This document shows positions 54,883-63,990 of a stretch of DNA of 64,000 bases, piece by piece. Position 1 is the first letter of the stretch, and every line of letters starts with the position of its first letter. The notes under the pieces were generated by a model. It ran no database searches and was not told the DNA's origin. It worked only from the letters and a program-made list of their open reading frames with translations. The DNA comes from an uncultured Lachnospiraceae bacterium (GTDB taxonomy: Bacteria > Bacillota > Clostridia > Lachnospirales > Lachnospiraceae): the NCBI GenBank assembly GCA_947625755.1, contig CANQPJ010000001.1:209330-273329 (forward strand), given 5' to 3'. A program made the translations under genes and the position numbers.

Positions 54883-54972
54883 GGAGACGTACCGAAGTGG
54901 CCGTAACGGGGCTGACTCGAAATCAGTTTACCAGTTTATGCTGGTACAAGGGTTCGAATCCCTTCGTCTCCG
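54883..54972 (+). tRNA. tRNA-Ser, anticodon CGA
   Basis: A 90-nt class II tRNA: acceptor stem GGAGACG/CGTCTCC with discriminator G, anticodon arm GCTGA-CTCGAAA-TCAGT giving CGA (reads UCG), a long variable arm (ACCAG/CTGGT) and the T arm GGGTTCGAATCCC. CCA is not encoded. It ends 5 nt before the stop codon of the convergent A24 peptidase gene. Confidence 0.95.
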
Positions 54973-54977
54973 CTATT

Positions 54978-55430
54978 TTAAAAATAAACATCGATATAGC
55001 ATAGTATAATTCCTATGCTAAACATTGGACCTAAAGGAATACTGTCTTTTAGGTTTTTCTTTTTTCTGACGATTTGCATTCCTCCAATCAGTACGGTAAG
55101 TAGCATTGCAATTACAAACGCCTCCATATTTTTCCTATACCCCAATAATATACCGGATGCCATCATCAATTTAATATCCCCGCTTCCGAATGATTTTTTT
55201 GAAAAGAATAATATAAAAAACATCATCAGGCTGACCGGTAAACTGTCTGATAATACCAAAAAAAGATTCATATCTTTAAAAAAGCATCTCAATACCACTC
55301 CTATGATGCCTAAAATAATTAATAACGAATTGGGGATTCTTTGAAATTTTATATCATTGTATGAGATTACCCCTAACACTACAATGATTATTAAACAATT
55401 GATTTCATTTTTCATGTAAACTTTATACAT
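54978..55430 (-). CDS. A24-family prepilin-peptidase-like membrane protein
   Basis: A small aspartic peptidase of the type IV prepilin leader peptidase family (150 residues, catalytic part only, without the N-terminal methylase domain). The two catalytic Asp are seen: one in ISYNDIKFQRIPN (about 25) and one in the FGSGDIKLMMASG motif (about 82). Around six hydrophobic spans and the late IPLGPMFSIG element are also typical. The start is uncertain: ATG at 55430 or 55415, neither with a clear RBS. Pilin or competence genes are not in the window, so its substrate is unknown. Confidence 0.82.
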   Translation of the reverse strand: MYKVYMKNEINCLIIIVVLGVISYNDIKFQRIPNSLLIILGIIGVVLRCFFKDMNLFLVLSDSLPVSLMMFFILFFSKKSFGSGDIKLMMASGILLGYRKNMEAFVIAMLLTVLIGGMQIVRKKKNLKDSIPLGPMFSIGIILCYIDVYF

Positions 55431-55489
55431 TCTTTTTGTTGTGTTTCTATGGATATATTTTTAATATTTTGTAAATAATAATTTTCTGC

Positions 55490-55495
55490 TATAAT
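55490..55495 (+). promoter_or_regulatory. -10 box of the YhcC-type gene, very close to the start codon
   Basis: TATAAT ends only 7 nt before the ATG at 55503, with TTGTAA or TTTGTA 15-16 nt upstream. No Shine-Dalgarno sequence fits between, suggesting a leaderless transcript. Confidence 0.5.
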
Positions 55496-55502
55496 TTCAT
55501 GT

Positions 55503-56411
55503 ATGAGATACAATTCACTAAACAATTTTTTAAAAACAAAATATGGCTGTAAAATCTACAAACTTAGTTTATCCTCCGGTCTGTCCTGTCCCAACAGGGA
55601 TGGCACGCTCAGTTCTTTAGGGTGCATTTTCTGCAGTAATGGAGGTTCCGGAGAATTTGCAAGCGACAGTCGTCTGAGTATCACAGACCAGATAGAAACT
55701 GCCAAAACAAAGGTTGCGAATAAAATTTCTAATGGGAAATATATTGCATATTTTCAGTCTTTTACAAATACATATGGGGATATTGATTATCTTAAAAAAA
55801 TCTTTACAGAAGCCATAAATCATCCGGATATTGTGGCATTATCTATTGCTACCAGACCCGACTGCTTATCCGGTGAAGTGTTAGAATTATTAGATACATT
55901 AAATCATATAAAACCTGTCTGGATAGAACTGGGACTTCAGACTATTCATGAAAATACTGCCCGATATATCAATAGAGGATATTCTTTAGAAGTATTTGAT
56001 TGTGCTGTCTCAAAATTAAATAGTTTAAATATCGATATTATTGTTCACCTGATTATCGGACTGCCTTATGAAACAAAAGAAGATATAATATCCAGTGTAA
56101 AATATGTCTGTTCAAAACCTATTTCCGGCATCAAATTACAACTCCTGCATGTATTAAAAAATACCCCTTTGGAAAAGGAGTATTTTTTAAATAAATTTCA
56201 TGTGTTGACTTTGGAAGAATATACGAATATTATTGGAGAATGTTTGTGCAACATTCCGGAAAATATTGTTATTCACCGAATCACCGGAGATGGTCCAAAA
56301 TCGTTGCTGACAGCTCCAAAATGGAGCGCCAACAAAAAACATGTATTAAATTATATTCATCATTATTTGAAAGAATTTGATATTTTTCAGGGAAAATACC
56401 TGAATCAATAA
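55503..56411 (+). CDS. Radical SAM protein, YhcC/TIGR01212 family
   Basis: A 302-residue radical SAM enzyme of unknown substrate. The N-terminus YNSLNNFLKTKYG is characteristic and fixes the start. The Fe-S cysteines are in the spaced motif C-x11-C-x2-C (CPNRDGTLSSLGCIFC, Cys 29, 41, 44), a YhcC-type variant of CxxxCxxC. Later family elements are YFQSFTNTYGD, LSIATRPDCLS, WIELGLQTIHENT and VHLIIGLPYET, ending with RITGDGPKSLLTAPKWSANK. Single gene, apparently leaderless. Confidence 0.92.
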   Translation: MRYNSLNNFLKTKYGCKIYKLSLSSGLSCPNRDGTLSSLGCIFCSNGGSGEFASDSRLSITDQIETAKTKVANKISNGKYIAYFQSFTNTYGDIDYLKKIFTEAINHPDIVALSIATRPDCLSGEVLELLDTLNHIKPVWIELGLQTIHENTARYINRGYSLEVFDCAVSKLNSLNIDIIVHLIIGLPYETKEDIISSVKYVCSKPISGIKLQLLHVLKNTPLEKEYFLNKFHVLTLEEYTNIIGECLCNIPENIVIHRITGDGPKSLLTAPKWSANKKHVLNYIHHYLKEFDIFQGKYLNQ

Positions 56412-56440
56412 TATATATTCAGCCACATATGTCAATCTTT

Positions 56441-57436
56441 TTAGTATGCATATGTGGTATTATTTTCTGCAGGTGTTTGTCCTGTCTCTAATGCAGGTTC
56501 TGACGGGCTTTCCATTGTTTCTAAAGGATTTTCCGTTTCTACTGCTTCTGATGTCATTTCCGTATATTCTGTTTCATATGTTGCTGTTTCACTCATATAA
56601 GCAGTTTCCTCTTCCGGCAGCTCTGCGTCTGTATCTATAATGACAATGCTGTCTATAATGGAATAATTACTTTTTTCAATTTCGCGAACCAGCTTATCTA
56701 TGTTTTTCCTGCACATTTTATTAACACTGACTTTTTCATTCTTTGCCAGTTTCATGCATAAGACAGCCTTGCCAACGGAAACATTATTCTTTTCAGCTAT
56801 TTTCTTAATTTTATCATTCACTTTTATTTTTTGGTACACAGCTTTGCATTTGATATGTCTAGCATTTAAAGCCTTATGTGTTTCTTTTTTTACTTCCTTT
56901 AATGGCTCTGCTATATCATCATTCTCTGTACCAACAGCGGAAATCAGCATTGCATTGTTTTTTTTCTTAAGATAACCTTCTTTTTTCAGGTTTTTCACAA
57001 CCAGATTCAAAGCTGCTTTATAATCGTCTTCCTCATCCATTTCACTTTTTACATAGTTGACAATTTGTTTTGCATCTTTGTTTACAGCCTTGATTTTTTT
57101 GACACTTCCATCTTTATTGACATCAATACAAAGACTTGGATTGACATCTACTACAATAGAAAATGCCACTTTTTGATTGACACTGTCCATATTACCTAGC
57201 ATTGGATAGAAAAGAATAATTAAAGCAACAAAGCAGGCTGACAAAGCTGCGATTGCCGGAACCTTAAAATATTGAACCCAGTTCTTTTTGTCCTTAAATA
57301 AAGGTCTCTCTTTTCCAAACAACTCTTTTTCACTGCTGATTGGCTCAATCGGTGTATTTAAAATCTTATCTAATATATCAGGAGCCATTTGCTCGAGTTC
57401 CTGATTTAGTTTTTCTCTAATATCTTTTTCCTGCAT
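56441..57436 (-). CDS. RsgI-like membrane anti-sigma factor
   Basis: A single-pass membrane protein of 331 residues: cytosolic N-terminus (1-57), membrane span about 58-80 (VPAIAALSACFVALIILFYPML), then an outside region that begins with the RsgI extracytoplasmic core AFSIVVDVNPSLCIDVNKDGSVKKI (about 91-115). This core ends before a Glu/Pro/Thr-rich tail. Classical RsgI proteins restrain SigI and carry carbohydrate-sensing domains outside. Here the partner, 9 nt upstream, is an ECF-type sigma factor, and no sensory carbohydrate-binding domain is visible. The ligand, if any, is unknown. AGGAGG precedes the ATG. Confidence 0.82.
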   Translation of the reverse strand: MQEKDIREKLNQELEQMAPDILDKILNTPIEPISSEKELFGKERPLFKDKKNWVQYFKVPAIAALSACFVALIILFYPMLGNMDSVNQKVAFSIVVDVNPSLCIDVNKDGSVKKIKAVNKDAKQIVNYVKSEMDEEDDYKAALNLVVKNLKKEGYLKKKNNAMLISAVGTENDDIAEPLKEVKKETHKALNARHIKCKAVYQKIKVNDKIKKIAEKNNVSVGKAVLCMKLAKNEKVSVNKMCRKNIDKLVREIEKSNYSIIDSIVIIDTDAELPEEETAYMSETATYETEYTEMTSEAVETENPLETMESPSEPALETGQTPAENNTTYAY

Positions 57437-57445
57437 AATGACCTC

Positions 57446-58018
57446 CTAATCCATAATATTTTCTTTCATTTTTTTCAGTGAACGATTGTATTTCGATAAC
57501 ACTGTAGATAACGGTAATCCGGTCAGTTCTGCAATTTCCCTATGTTTTAAACCATTAATCATATGTAATATTACAATGGTTTTCTCCTGCTCGCCTAAAA
57601 TACTGAAAGCATATTCCAATATCATTCGGTTTTCTACCCCGGAAGTATCATCGCTTATACCAGCCATCCCTTCTGAAACATAGTTCTCCATTTCACTAAA
57701 ATCAGCAGCCCTGTTTTTTCCATATTTTCTGACAAAATCTAAATATTGATTTTTTGCTATGGCGCACATCCATGTCATAGGGGTGCCCTGCTTTTTATAT
57801 AAATGACTGCCATTACGGATTTTTATGTATGTATTTTGCAATAAATCCTCTGCGTCTTCTTTGTTTTTGGTCAATGATAGTAAAAAACCAAAAAGTTCTT
57901 TGTAGCTGGCATAATACAGTTCAGTAAACGCCTGATTATCACCCGATGCGATTTTTTCGAACCATGCTTCATTGATTCTGCTATTCGCATTCTCATTCAC
58001 TTTTTTATCCTTTTTCAT
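57446..58018 (-). CDS. ECF-type RNA polymerase sigma factor
   Basis: A 190-residue two-domain sigma factor. Region 2 (about 24-95) has ELYYASYKELFGFLLSLTKNKEDAEDLLQNTYIKI and TWMCAIAKNQYLDFVRKYG. Region 4 (about 135-185) has EQEKTIVILHMINGLKHREIAELTGLPLSTVLSKYNRSLKKMKE with a helix-turn-helix. No region 3 or 1.1, so ECF rather than SigI. The cotranscribed RsgI-like protein is its probable anti-sigma factor. The targets are unknown; the LRR protein gene upstream might be one, but this is only proximity. Confidence 0.9.
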   Translation of the reverse strand: MKKDKKVNENANSRINEAWFEKIASGDNQAFTELYYASYKELFGFLLSLTKNKEDAEDLLQNTYIKIRNGSHLYKKQGTPMTWMCAIAKNQYLDFVRKYGKNRAADFSEMENYVSEGMAGISDDTSGVENRMILEYAFSILGEQEKTIVILHMINGLKHREIAELTGLPLSTVLSKYNRSLKKMKENIMD

Positions 58019-58047
58019 TGCTTTGTCCTACTTTTTGTTTTTATACT

Positions 58048-58076
58048 ATACTACAATTTATGTCATATTTAGTCAA
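58048..58076 (-). promoter_or_regulatory. Promoter of the sigma/anti-sigma pair
   Basis: Minus strand TTGACT, 17-nt spacer, TAGTAT, 30-60 nt upstream of the sigma gene. Confidence 0.5.
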
Positions 58077-58235
58077 ACACTAATTATATATATGCTTTGG
58101 TAATTTATTGCAAAACACATCATATATTTCTATTTAGGTCCGTTTTCATTGACAGTGCATTTTTCTCCTCGCCTGTTTCCCCCTTATCGTTTTCATATCA
58201 TTCACTTTATTAAATAAATTTTTCACCCAACCTAA

Positions 58236-59528
58236 TTACTTCGTTAATATAAATTTACTGCTCCAATTTCCGTAAGATTTCTTCTTCTTTTTATTCAGTT
58301 TGTATGGTCTTACAGTAACGTAGGCAGGCTTTCCTTCTACTTTTCCTGTATATTTGTTAATATCATAAGAGTACTTTACATTATAGGTATTCTTTAAAGC
58401 TTTCGGTGTTTTAATACGAATCGTGTTCTTCTTTGCTGTATATCTATATTTTTTTCTGCCCTTTTTAATCTGTACCTGATACCCTTTGGCACCGGCTACT
58501 TTACAGAAAGATATGCTGAGTTTCTTTCCCTGATACTTTGCACGTGTCACAACTGTTTTGGAATTTTTAAAACTCTTTGTTGTATAAATTTTTACAAATG
58601 CATCAAATGCTTTTGGATACATTGTAACCTTGCTTTTTAAAGTAACTTCTGATAATTCTGTATTTGAAAAAGCATATCTTCCAATTTTCCTTAATTGTGT
58701 GTTGGCAACTAATTCTGAAAGACGAGATTCTGCAAATGCATATTCTCCAATTGTGCTTACATTTTTGCCTAATTTTACTTTCGTAATATATTTTCTATAG
58801 AATGCTGCCGGTTTAATTGTTAAAACGCTGTCAGGTATTTTAACTTCTGTATTGTCGGAAGTATAGTAATATACTGTTTTTCCATCCGCTGACATTAAGC
58901 ATCCGCTGGACATTCTGCATGCATTATTGTTTTTTGCAATCGTTACCGTATTATCGGTATCTTCATCTATAGCCGCCATAGCATATCCTAAATTATTTGC
59001 TGTTCCGCCAATTTCAATTATCTCTGCACCCTCTCCGAAAGCTGCATACTGATAATTGTCCATTTTTCCTTTTACAATGATTTTCTTTGCTGTGTTAATT
59101 GCAAACGGTTCCATTTTCGTCACGCTTGCAGGAATTGTAAACGTTCCATTAATATTGCCAAAAGCATAACTTTTAATCGTTTTTACCGTATCTGCAATTT
59201 CTACTTTTTCTACATTTTTGATTAAATAGAAACTGTTATTTCCTATGGATGTAATTCCCTTTTCAACAATAATTGTTTTTGCACTTTTCATTGTTTTGTC
59301 TAATCCGGTATCATCCCACATGTCACCGGTTCCACTAATTGTTAATGTTTTTGTTGCAGAATTATAAGAATAATTTGCAGTGTCTCCACAACGTCCTTCG
59401 ACTGTAGTAGCTGCTTCATTTACTTTCTCTGCCGCCTTTGTTACGTTTGCCGGCATTACCACAGGTACTGCCATTGTCATTGCCATTGTTACTGCTGTAA
59501 ATACAGCTAATAAGTTTGATTTTCTCAT
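58236..59528 (-). CDS. Secreted BspA-type leucine-rich repeat protein
   Basis: A 430-residue exported protein with signal peptide (SNLLAVFTAVTMAMTMAVPVVMPA, cleavage near TKAA). It has about five LRR_5 (BspA) repeats between 55 and 305 with the pattern ITSIGNNSFYLIKNVEKVEIADTVKTIKSYAF and ITKVKLGKNVSTIGEYAFAESRLSELV. A fibronectin-III-like domain (about 320-425: LSISFCKVAGAKGYQVQIKK, YVTVRPYK) closes the protein. No sortase or SLH motif. Likely host- or surface-interacting; unproven. GGAGG precedes the ATG. Terminator or promoter for it is unclear in the 155-bp upstream gap; an inverted repeat TTTCAGTTT/AAACTGAAA lies at about 59645-59685. Confidence 0.85.
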   Translation of the reverse strand: MRKSNLLAVFTAVTMAMTMAVPVVMPANVTKAAEKVNEAATTVEGRCGDTANYSYNSATKTLTISGTGDMWDDTGLDKTMKSAKTIIVEKGITSIGNNSFYLIKNVEKVEIADTVKTIKSYAFGNINGTFTIPASVTKMEPFAINTAKKIIVKGKMDNYQYAAFGEGAEIIEIGGTANNLGYAMAAIDEDTDNTVTIAKNNNACRMSSGCLMSADGKTVYYYTSDNTEVKIPDSVLTIKPAAFYRKYITKVKLGKNVSTIGEYAFAESRLSELVANTQLRKIGRYAFSNTELSEVTLKSKVTMYPKAFDAFVKIYTTKSFKNSKTVVTRAKYQGKKLSISFCKVAGAKGYQVQIKKGRKKYRYTAKKNTIRIKTPKALKNTYNVKYSYDINKYTGKVEGKPAYVTVRPYKLNKKKKKSYGNWSSKFILTK

Positions 59529-59683
59529 TGTTTAAAACCTCCATTTGTTTTTCTTTACACATGTTATACGAAGGGCTTTTAGAAAATATTGCATGAAAAA
59601 AAATTTTTTTCTAATTTTTTTCAGGTTTTCTGATACTGTCATTTTTCAGTTTGTTAATTTCACTACAAATTGATAAACTGAAA

Positions 59684-59740
59684 TTAAAAAACAGATACCC
59701 GAAAATGTGTATGAGCACAAATTCGGGTATCTGTTTTTAT
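59684..59740 (-). terminator. Terminator of ilvN-ilvC
   Basis: A perfect 14-bp stem AACAGATACCCGAA/TTCGGGTATCTGTT with an 18-nt loop, followed on the minus strand by a T-tract; 30 nt after the ilvC stop. Confidence 0.85.
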
Positions 59741-59767
59741 AAATCCTGCGTATAAAACTGCCTCGGA

Positions 59768-60820
<1,053 letters not shown>

Positions 60821-60856
60821 TTATATTTATATGGTCATACCATATAAGAATCTATT

Positions 60857-61339
60857 TTACTTCTCTCCTCTTGCAAGCCCTGTAATTCCGGTTCTTACAA
60901 GTTCAAGTATTTTATAATCCTCAAGCAAACTTAAAAATGCTGACAATTTTGACTGACTGCCGGTAATCTCAATCATTATACTATCTTTGGCAACATCTAC
61001 AATATTTGCCCTGAAAATTTCTGTGACAGCCATAACCTGCTGACGCTGTATGGCATCCACCTGTATTTTTACTAAAATAAGCTCCCGGGATACAGAACTG
61101 GAAGGTTCCAGAACATCAACCCGCTTCACATCCTCTAATTTAGAAATCTGTTTGACAATTTGCTCTAATATTGCATCATCACCTGCTACCACAATCGTCA
61201 TTCTTGAATATAAAGGATTTTCTGTTTCACCAACAGTTAAACTGTCAATGTTATATCCTCTTCTGCTAAACAAGCCGGCAACTCTGTTTAATACACCTGA
61301 GGTATTGTCAACCAATACTGATAAAACTTTCTTATTCAT
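60857..61339 (-). CDS. ilvN: Acetolactate synthase small (regulatory) subunit
   Basis: Feedback-sensing subunit of acetohydroxyacid synthase. The ATG at 61339 (AGAGGAAA upstream) gives 160 residues: an N-terminal ACT domain KVLSVLVDNTSGVLNRVAGLFSRRGYNIDSLTVG and then the second ACT-like part with ELILVKIQV and SIMIEITGSQSKLSAFLSLLEDYKILELVRTG. Its catalytic partner ilvB is not in the window, an unusual split; it should exist elsewhere. Also called ilvH. First gene of ilvN-ilvC with its own promoter. Confidence 0.95.
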   Translation of the reverse strand: MNKKVLSVLVDNTSGVLNRVAGLFSRRGYNIDSLTVGETENPLYSRMTIVVAGDDAILEQIVKQISKLEDVKRVDVLEPSSSVSRELILVKIQVDAIQRQQVMAVTEIFRANIVDVAKDSIMIEITGSQSKLSAFLSLLEDYKILELVRTGITGLARGEK

Positions 61340-61373
61340 ATGTATTTCCTCTTTTCCCAATCTCTAGTATTTA

Positions 61374-61401
61374 ATCTTATCACATATGGGATTTTTGTCA
61401 A
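61374..61401 (-). promoter_or_regulatory. Promoter of ilvN-ilvC
   Basis: Minus strand TTGACA, 16-nt spacer, TAAGAT, about 25 nt before the ribosome binding site of ilvN. Confidence 0.65.
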
Positions 61402-61417
61402 TAAAGATACAAGGCAA

Positions 61418-61450
61418 AAGAAATCCCTTGATTAACTCAAAAGATTTCTT
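61418..61450 (-). terminator. Hairpin after tRNA-Thr
   Basis: On the minus strand AAGAAATCTTTTGA pairs with TCAAGGGATTTCTT (14 pairs including two G-U; 5-nt loop), 28 nt after the tRNA 3' end; T-tract is weak. Confidence 0.55.
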
Positions 61451-61477
61451 CTTTGGTTTGTATATATTTTTGTATAA

Positions 61478-61550
61478 AGCTGCTAACGGGATTTGAACCC
61501 GTGACCTCCGCCTTACCAAGGCGACGCTCTACCTCCTGAGCCATAGCAGC
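61478..61550 (-). tRNA. tRNA-Thr, anticodon GGT
   Basis: A 73-nt tRNA: acceptor stem GCTGCTA/TAGCAGC with discriminator T, D arm GCTC..GAGC, anticodon loop TTGGTAA giving GGT (reads ACC/ACU), T arm CGGGTTCAAATCCCG. CCA is not encoded. It lies between ilvN and the pcrA-type helicase, both on the same strand. Confidence 0.96.
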
Positions 61551-61568
61551 TTGTCAAACGACTTTAAA

Positions 61569-61597
61569 ATCATATCATAATGAGGCGGTTTTGGCAA
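61569..61597 (-). promoter_or_regulatory. Promoter of tRNA-Thr
   Basis: Minus strand TTGCCA, 17-nt spacer, TATGAT, 18 nt before the tRNA 5' end. Confidence 0.65.
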
Positions 61598-61647
61598 TAT
61601 TTCAATGCACGAAAAAAGAAATTTTTTATTAGAAAATAAGATAAGGT

Positions 61648-63831
61648 TTAAACATCCATTGCCACTTTATCAGTTTTATTTTCCCCGGACAGTTTTAGTG
61701 TCACCCGGAAGGATATGCTTCTGGGCGTATCTGTTTTATCAAATTGTATCAGATATGCTCCATTATCTTCGTCTCTCTTTAATACCTTGCCTTTTCCAAA
61801 AACTTTATGCTCTACAATATCTCCCTCTTTAATTTTTTCTATACGATTACCCGTCAAAAATTTTTTCCTCAATCTGATGTAGTCTTCGGCAGCGGTAATT
61901 AATCCTGCGTCCGGTTTTTCTTCATATAGTAAAAGACGCGCATCTATATCTGAAATAAATCTTGATGGGTATCTAGGGGTTCTGTCAAAGTTATGTCCTT
62001 CTGCCTCTGTTATGTATAACTGCTTTTCTGCTCTGGTAATCGCGACAAACGCAAGCCTTCTCTCTTCCTCCATCCCTTCCATCGTTTTAATTTTACCTGA
62101 TGGAAAAATGCCTTCGTTCATACCGCATAAGAATACATAGGGAAACTCTAATCCCTTTGCAGCATGTACGGTCATTAATTTTACTTTATCACCGGTATCT
62201 GCACCATCCAAATTGGAAAATAAAGCAATATGGTCTAAATAATGCTCCAAAGTGCACTCCTCTCCACAGGTTGTCTCATATTCATATACTGCCTGCTTTA
62301 ATTCTGCAAGATTATCCAGTCTTTCCTGACTTCCCTCGGTTCTAAGCATTCTCTCATATCCACTGCTGTCCAATATAGCAACCAGCAATTCAAATACCGG
62401 TTTTTCATGATATTCTCTGGAAAAGTTTTCAATAAGGCTGATAAAACTTTTTGCTTTTGTGCCTCGAAAAATTTCTCTGTCAATATTTGTTACTAATGCT
62501 TCATACAAAGTACATTGATTTTTTTGCGCAAATTCCTGTAAAAAATCAATTCTTCTTTTTCCCATATTTCTTTTTGGTACATTTACAATACGAAGAAAAG
62601 ACAAGTCATCTTTATATGCTATCATCCTTAAATATGATAAAACATCCTTGATTTCCATTCTGCCAAAAAACTGAACACCACTATAGATACGATATGGTAC
62701 TTTATATTTCATCAATGCTTCCTCTATTACACGTGTTACATAATGTGCCCGGTATAATACAGTAATATCCCTATATGCGGTTCCATCGGAATGCAGTTTT
62801 TGTATCTTTTCAGCAATCCATTTTGCCTCTATATGAGGATTTTTGCCATGATAACAGACAACCTTATTTCCGGAATCTAACACCGGAACAAGATTTTTTT
62901 CTATTCGATATACGTTGTTCGAAATCAGTGAATTTGCCACTGCTAATATCTCCGGTGTAGAGCGGTAATTCTTCATCATCATAATTGTTTTTGTGCCCTC
63001 AAAATTCTTATCGAACTCAAGCAGATATTTAACATTCGCCCCTCTCCATGTATATATGGTCTGGTCTGTATCCCCGACAACAAACAGGTTTTTATGATAG
63101 GCACACAGTACGCACATTAACTGATACTGCAGACTGTCTATATCCTGAAATTCATCAATCATAATATATTCCAAACGTTTTTGCCATTTCAATTTTATCT
63201 GCTCGTTTTCTTCAAATATATATAAGGAAAATTTAATCAAATCATTGTAATCTAACCCGAAACACTTTTTTTCCTGATACAAATATCCCCAAAAAATAAT
63301 ATCATCTATGGTTTTGGCATTCTCATATTTTTCTTTCAGATTTTCGAGGGACATATCTATCATATCATGATAATATTCCGGCTCTTTAAAGAGTTTTTTA
63401 ATCTCTATCATATCCCTGGCTTTGCTAAAGGTCTTATCGCGCAACGTAAGTCCTCTCTCCTCATAGATAACTTTTAACATGGAATCTATGTCGCTGTTAT
63501 CCAGTACGATAAAACTCTTTGGATAAGAAACAGCATAACTGTCCTCCTGCAATATAGAGACACAAAAACCATGAAATGTATTAATATAACCGGTATCACT
63601 ATCACCGGTCAGCTTATGAATACGCTGACGCATTTCATTTGCTGACTTATTCGTAAATGTTACACACAAAATATTTCCCGGTAAAATTCCCAGCTCATTG
63701 ACTAAATATGCAAATCTATAAGACAAAGCACGGGTCTTTCCTGAACCGGCGCCTGCAATTACCCGGACAAAACCTTCTGTAGATGTGACAGCCTCTAATT
63801 GTTCCCCGTTTAAATTTTCTAAACTTTCCAT
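61648..63831 (-). CDS. pcrA: UvrD/PcrA-family DNA helicase
   Basis: Superfamily 1A 3'-5' helicase for repair and replication-fork work. The ATG at 63831 (GAGGTG upstream) gives 727 residues. Motifs in order: Q motif LNGEQLEAV, Walker A AGAGSGKT (26-33), Ia TFTNKSANEMRQR, DEFQDIDSLQYQLM (motif II), GDTDQTIYTWRGA (III), NYRSTPEIL (IV), LMTVHAAKGLEFPYVFLCGMNEGIFPS (V) and EEERRLAFVAITRA (VI). The C-terminal part GDIVEHKVFGKGKVLKRDEDNGAYLIQF is the Tudor-like tail common in PcrA. Promoter immediately upstream. The gene name rests on family; a UvrD-like paralogue is possible. Confidence 0.9.
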   Translation of the reverse strand: MESLENLNGEQLEAVTSTEGFVRVIAGAGSGKTRALSYRFAYLVNELGILPGNILCVTFTNKSANEMRQRIHKLTGDSDTGYINTFHGFCVSILQEDSYAVSYPKSFIVLDNSDIDSMLKVIYEERGLTLRDKTFSKARDMIEIKKLFKEPEYYHDMIDMSLENLKEKYENAKTIDDIIFWGYLYQEKKCFGLDYNDLIKFSLYIFEENEQIKLKWQKRLEYIMIDEFQDIDSLQYQLMCVLCAYHKNLFVVGDTDQTIYTWRGANVKYLLEFDKNFEGTKTIMMMKNYRSTPEILAVANSLISNNVYRIEKNLVPVLDSGNKVVCYHGKNPHIEAKWIAEKIQKLHSDGTAYRDITVLYRAHYVTRVIEEALMKYKVPYRIYSGVQFFGRMEIKDVLSYLRMIAYKDDLSFLRIVNVPKRNMGKRRIDFLQEFAQKNQCTLYEALVTNIDREIFRGTKAKSFISLIENFSREYHEKPVFELLVAILDSSGYERMLRTEGSQERLDNLAELKQAVYEYETTCGEECTLEHYLDHIALFSNLDGADTGDKVKLMTVHAAKGLEFPYVFLCGMNEGIFPSGKIKTMEGMEEERRLAFVAITRAEKQLYITEAEGHNFDRTPRYPSRFISDIDARLLLYEEKPDAGLITAAEDYIRLRKKFLTGNRIEKIKEGDIVEHKVFGKGKVLKRDEDNGAYLIQFDKTDTPRSISFRVTLKLSGENKTDKVAMDV

Positions 63832-63859
63832 TAATACACCTCGAACATTTGTTCTTTTT

Positions 63860-63888
63860 ATTATATATATTTTTTTATTTTTAGTCAA
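63860..63888 (-). promoter_or_regulatory. Promoter of pcrA
   Basis: Minus strand TTGACT, 17-nt spacer, TATAAT, about 22 nt before the ribosome binding site. Confidence 0.7.
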
Positions 63889-63954
63889 TACATCTCTTTC
63901 ATATGACAGAAGCTATATAATATAAAAGGGGCTGTAAAAAAAGTCTCTAAAAGG

Positions 63955-63990
63955 AAAACAGCTATGAGCTCGCGCTCATAGCTGTTTTTT
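63955..63990. terminator. Strong inverted repeat at the right edge
   Basis: AAAACAGCTATGAGC/GCTCATAGCTGTTTT forms a 15-bp stem with a TCGC loop and a T-tract on the plus strand. It may be a terminator or part of the left end of a mobile element, as the sequence GGGGCTGTAAAAAAAGTC just upstream (63929-63946) recalls insertion-sequence ends. A TATAAT follows at the very edge. Confidence 0.5.

Noticed and set aside
58077-58235. Small gene in the gap between the sigma factor and LRR genes
   Set aside because: No ORF with RBS; AT-rich sequence without recognisable structure.
59645-59685. TTTCAGTTT/AAACTGAAA inverted repeat next to the ilvC terminator
   Set aside because: Imperfect and without a T-tract; could be a second weak hairpin or chance in AT-rich DNA, so not listed as a terminator.
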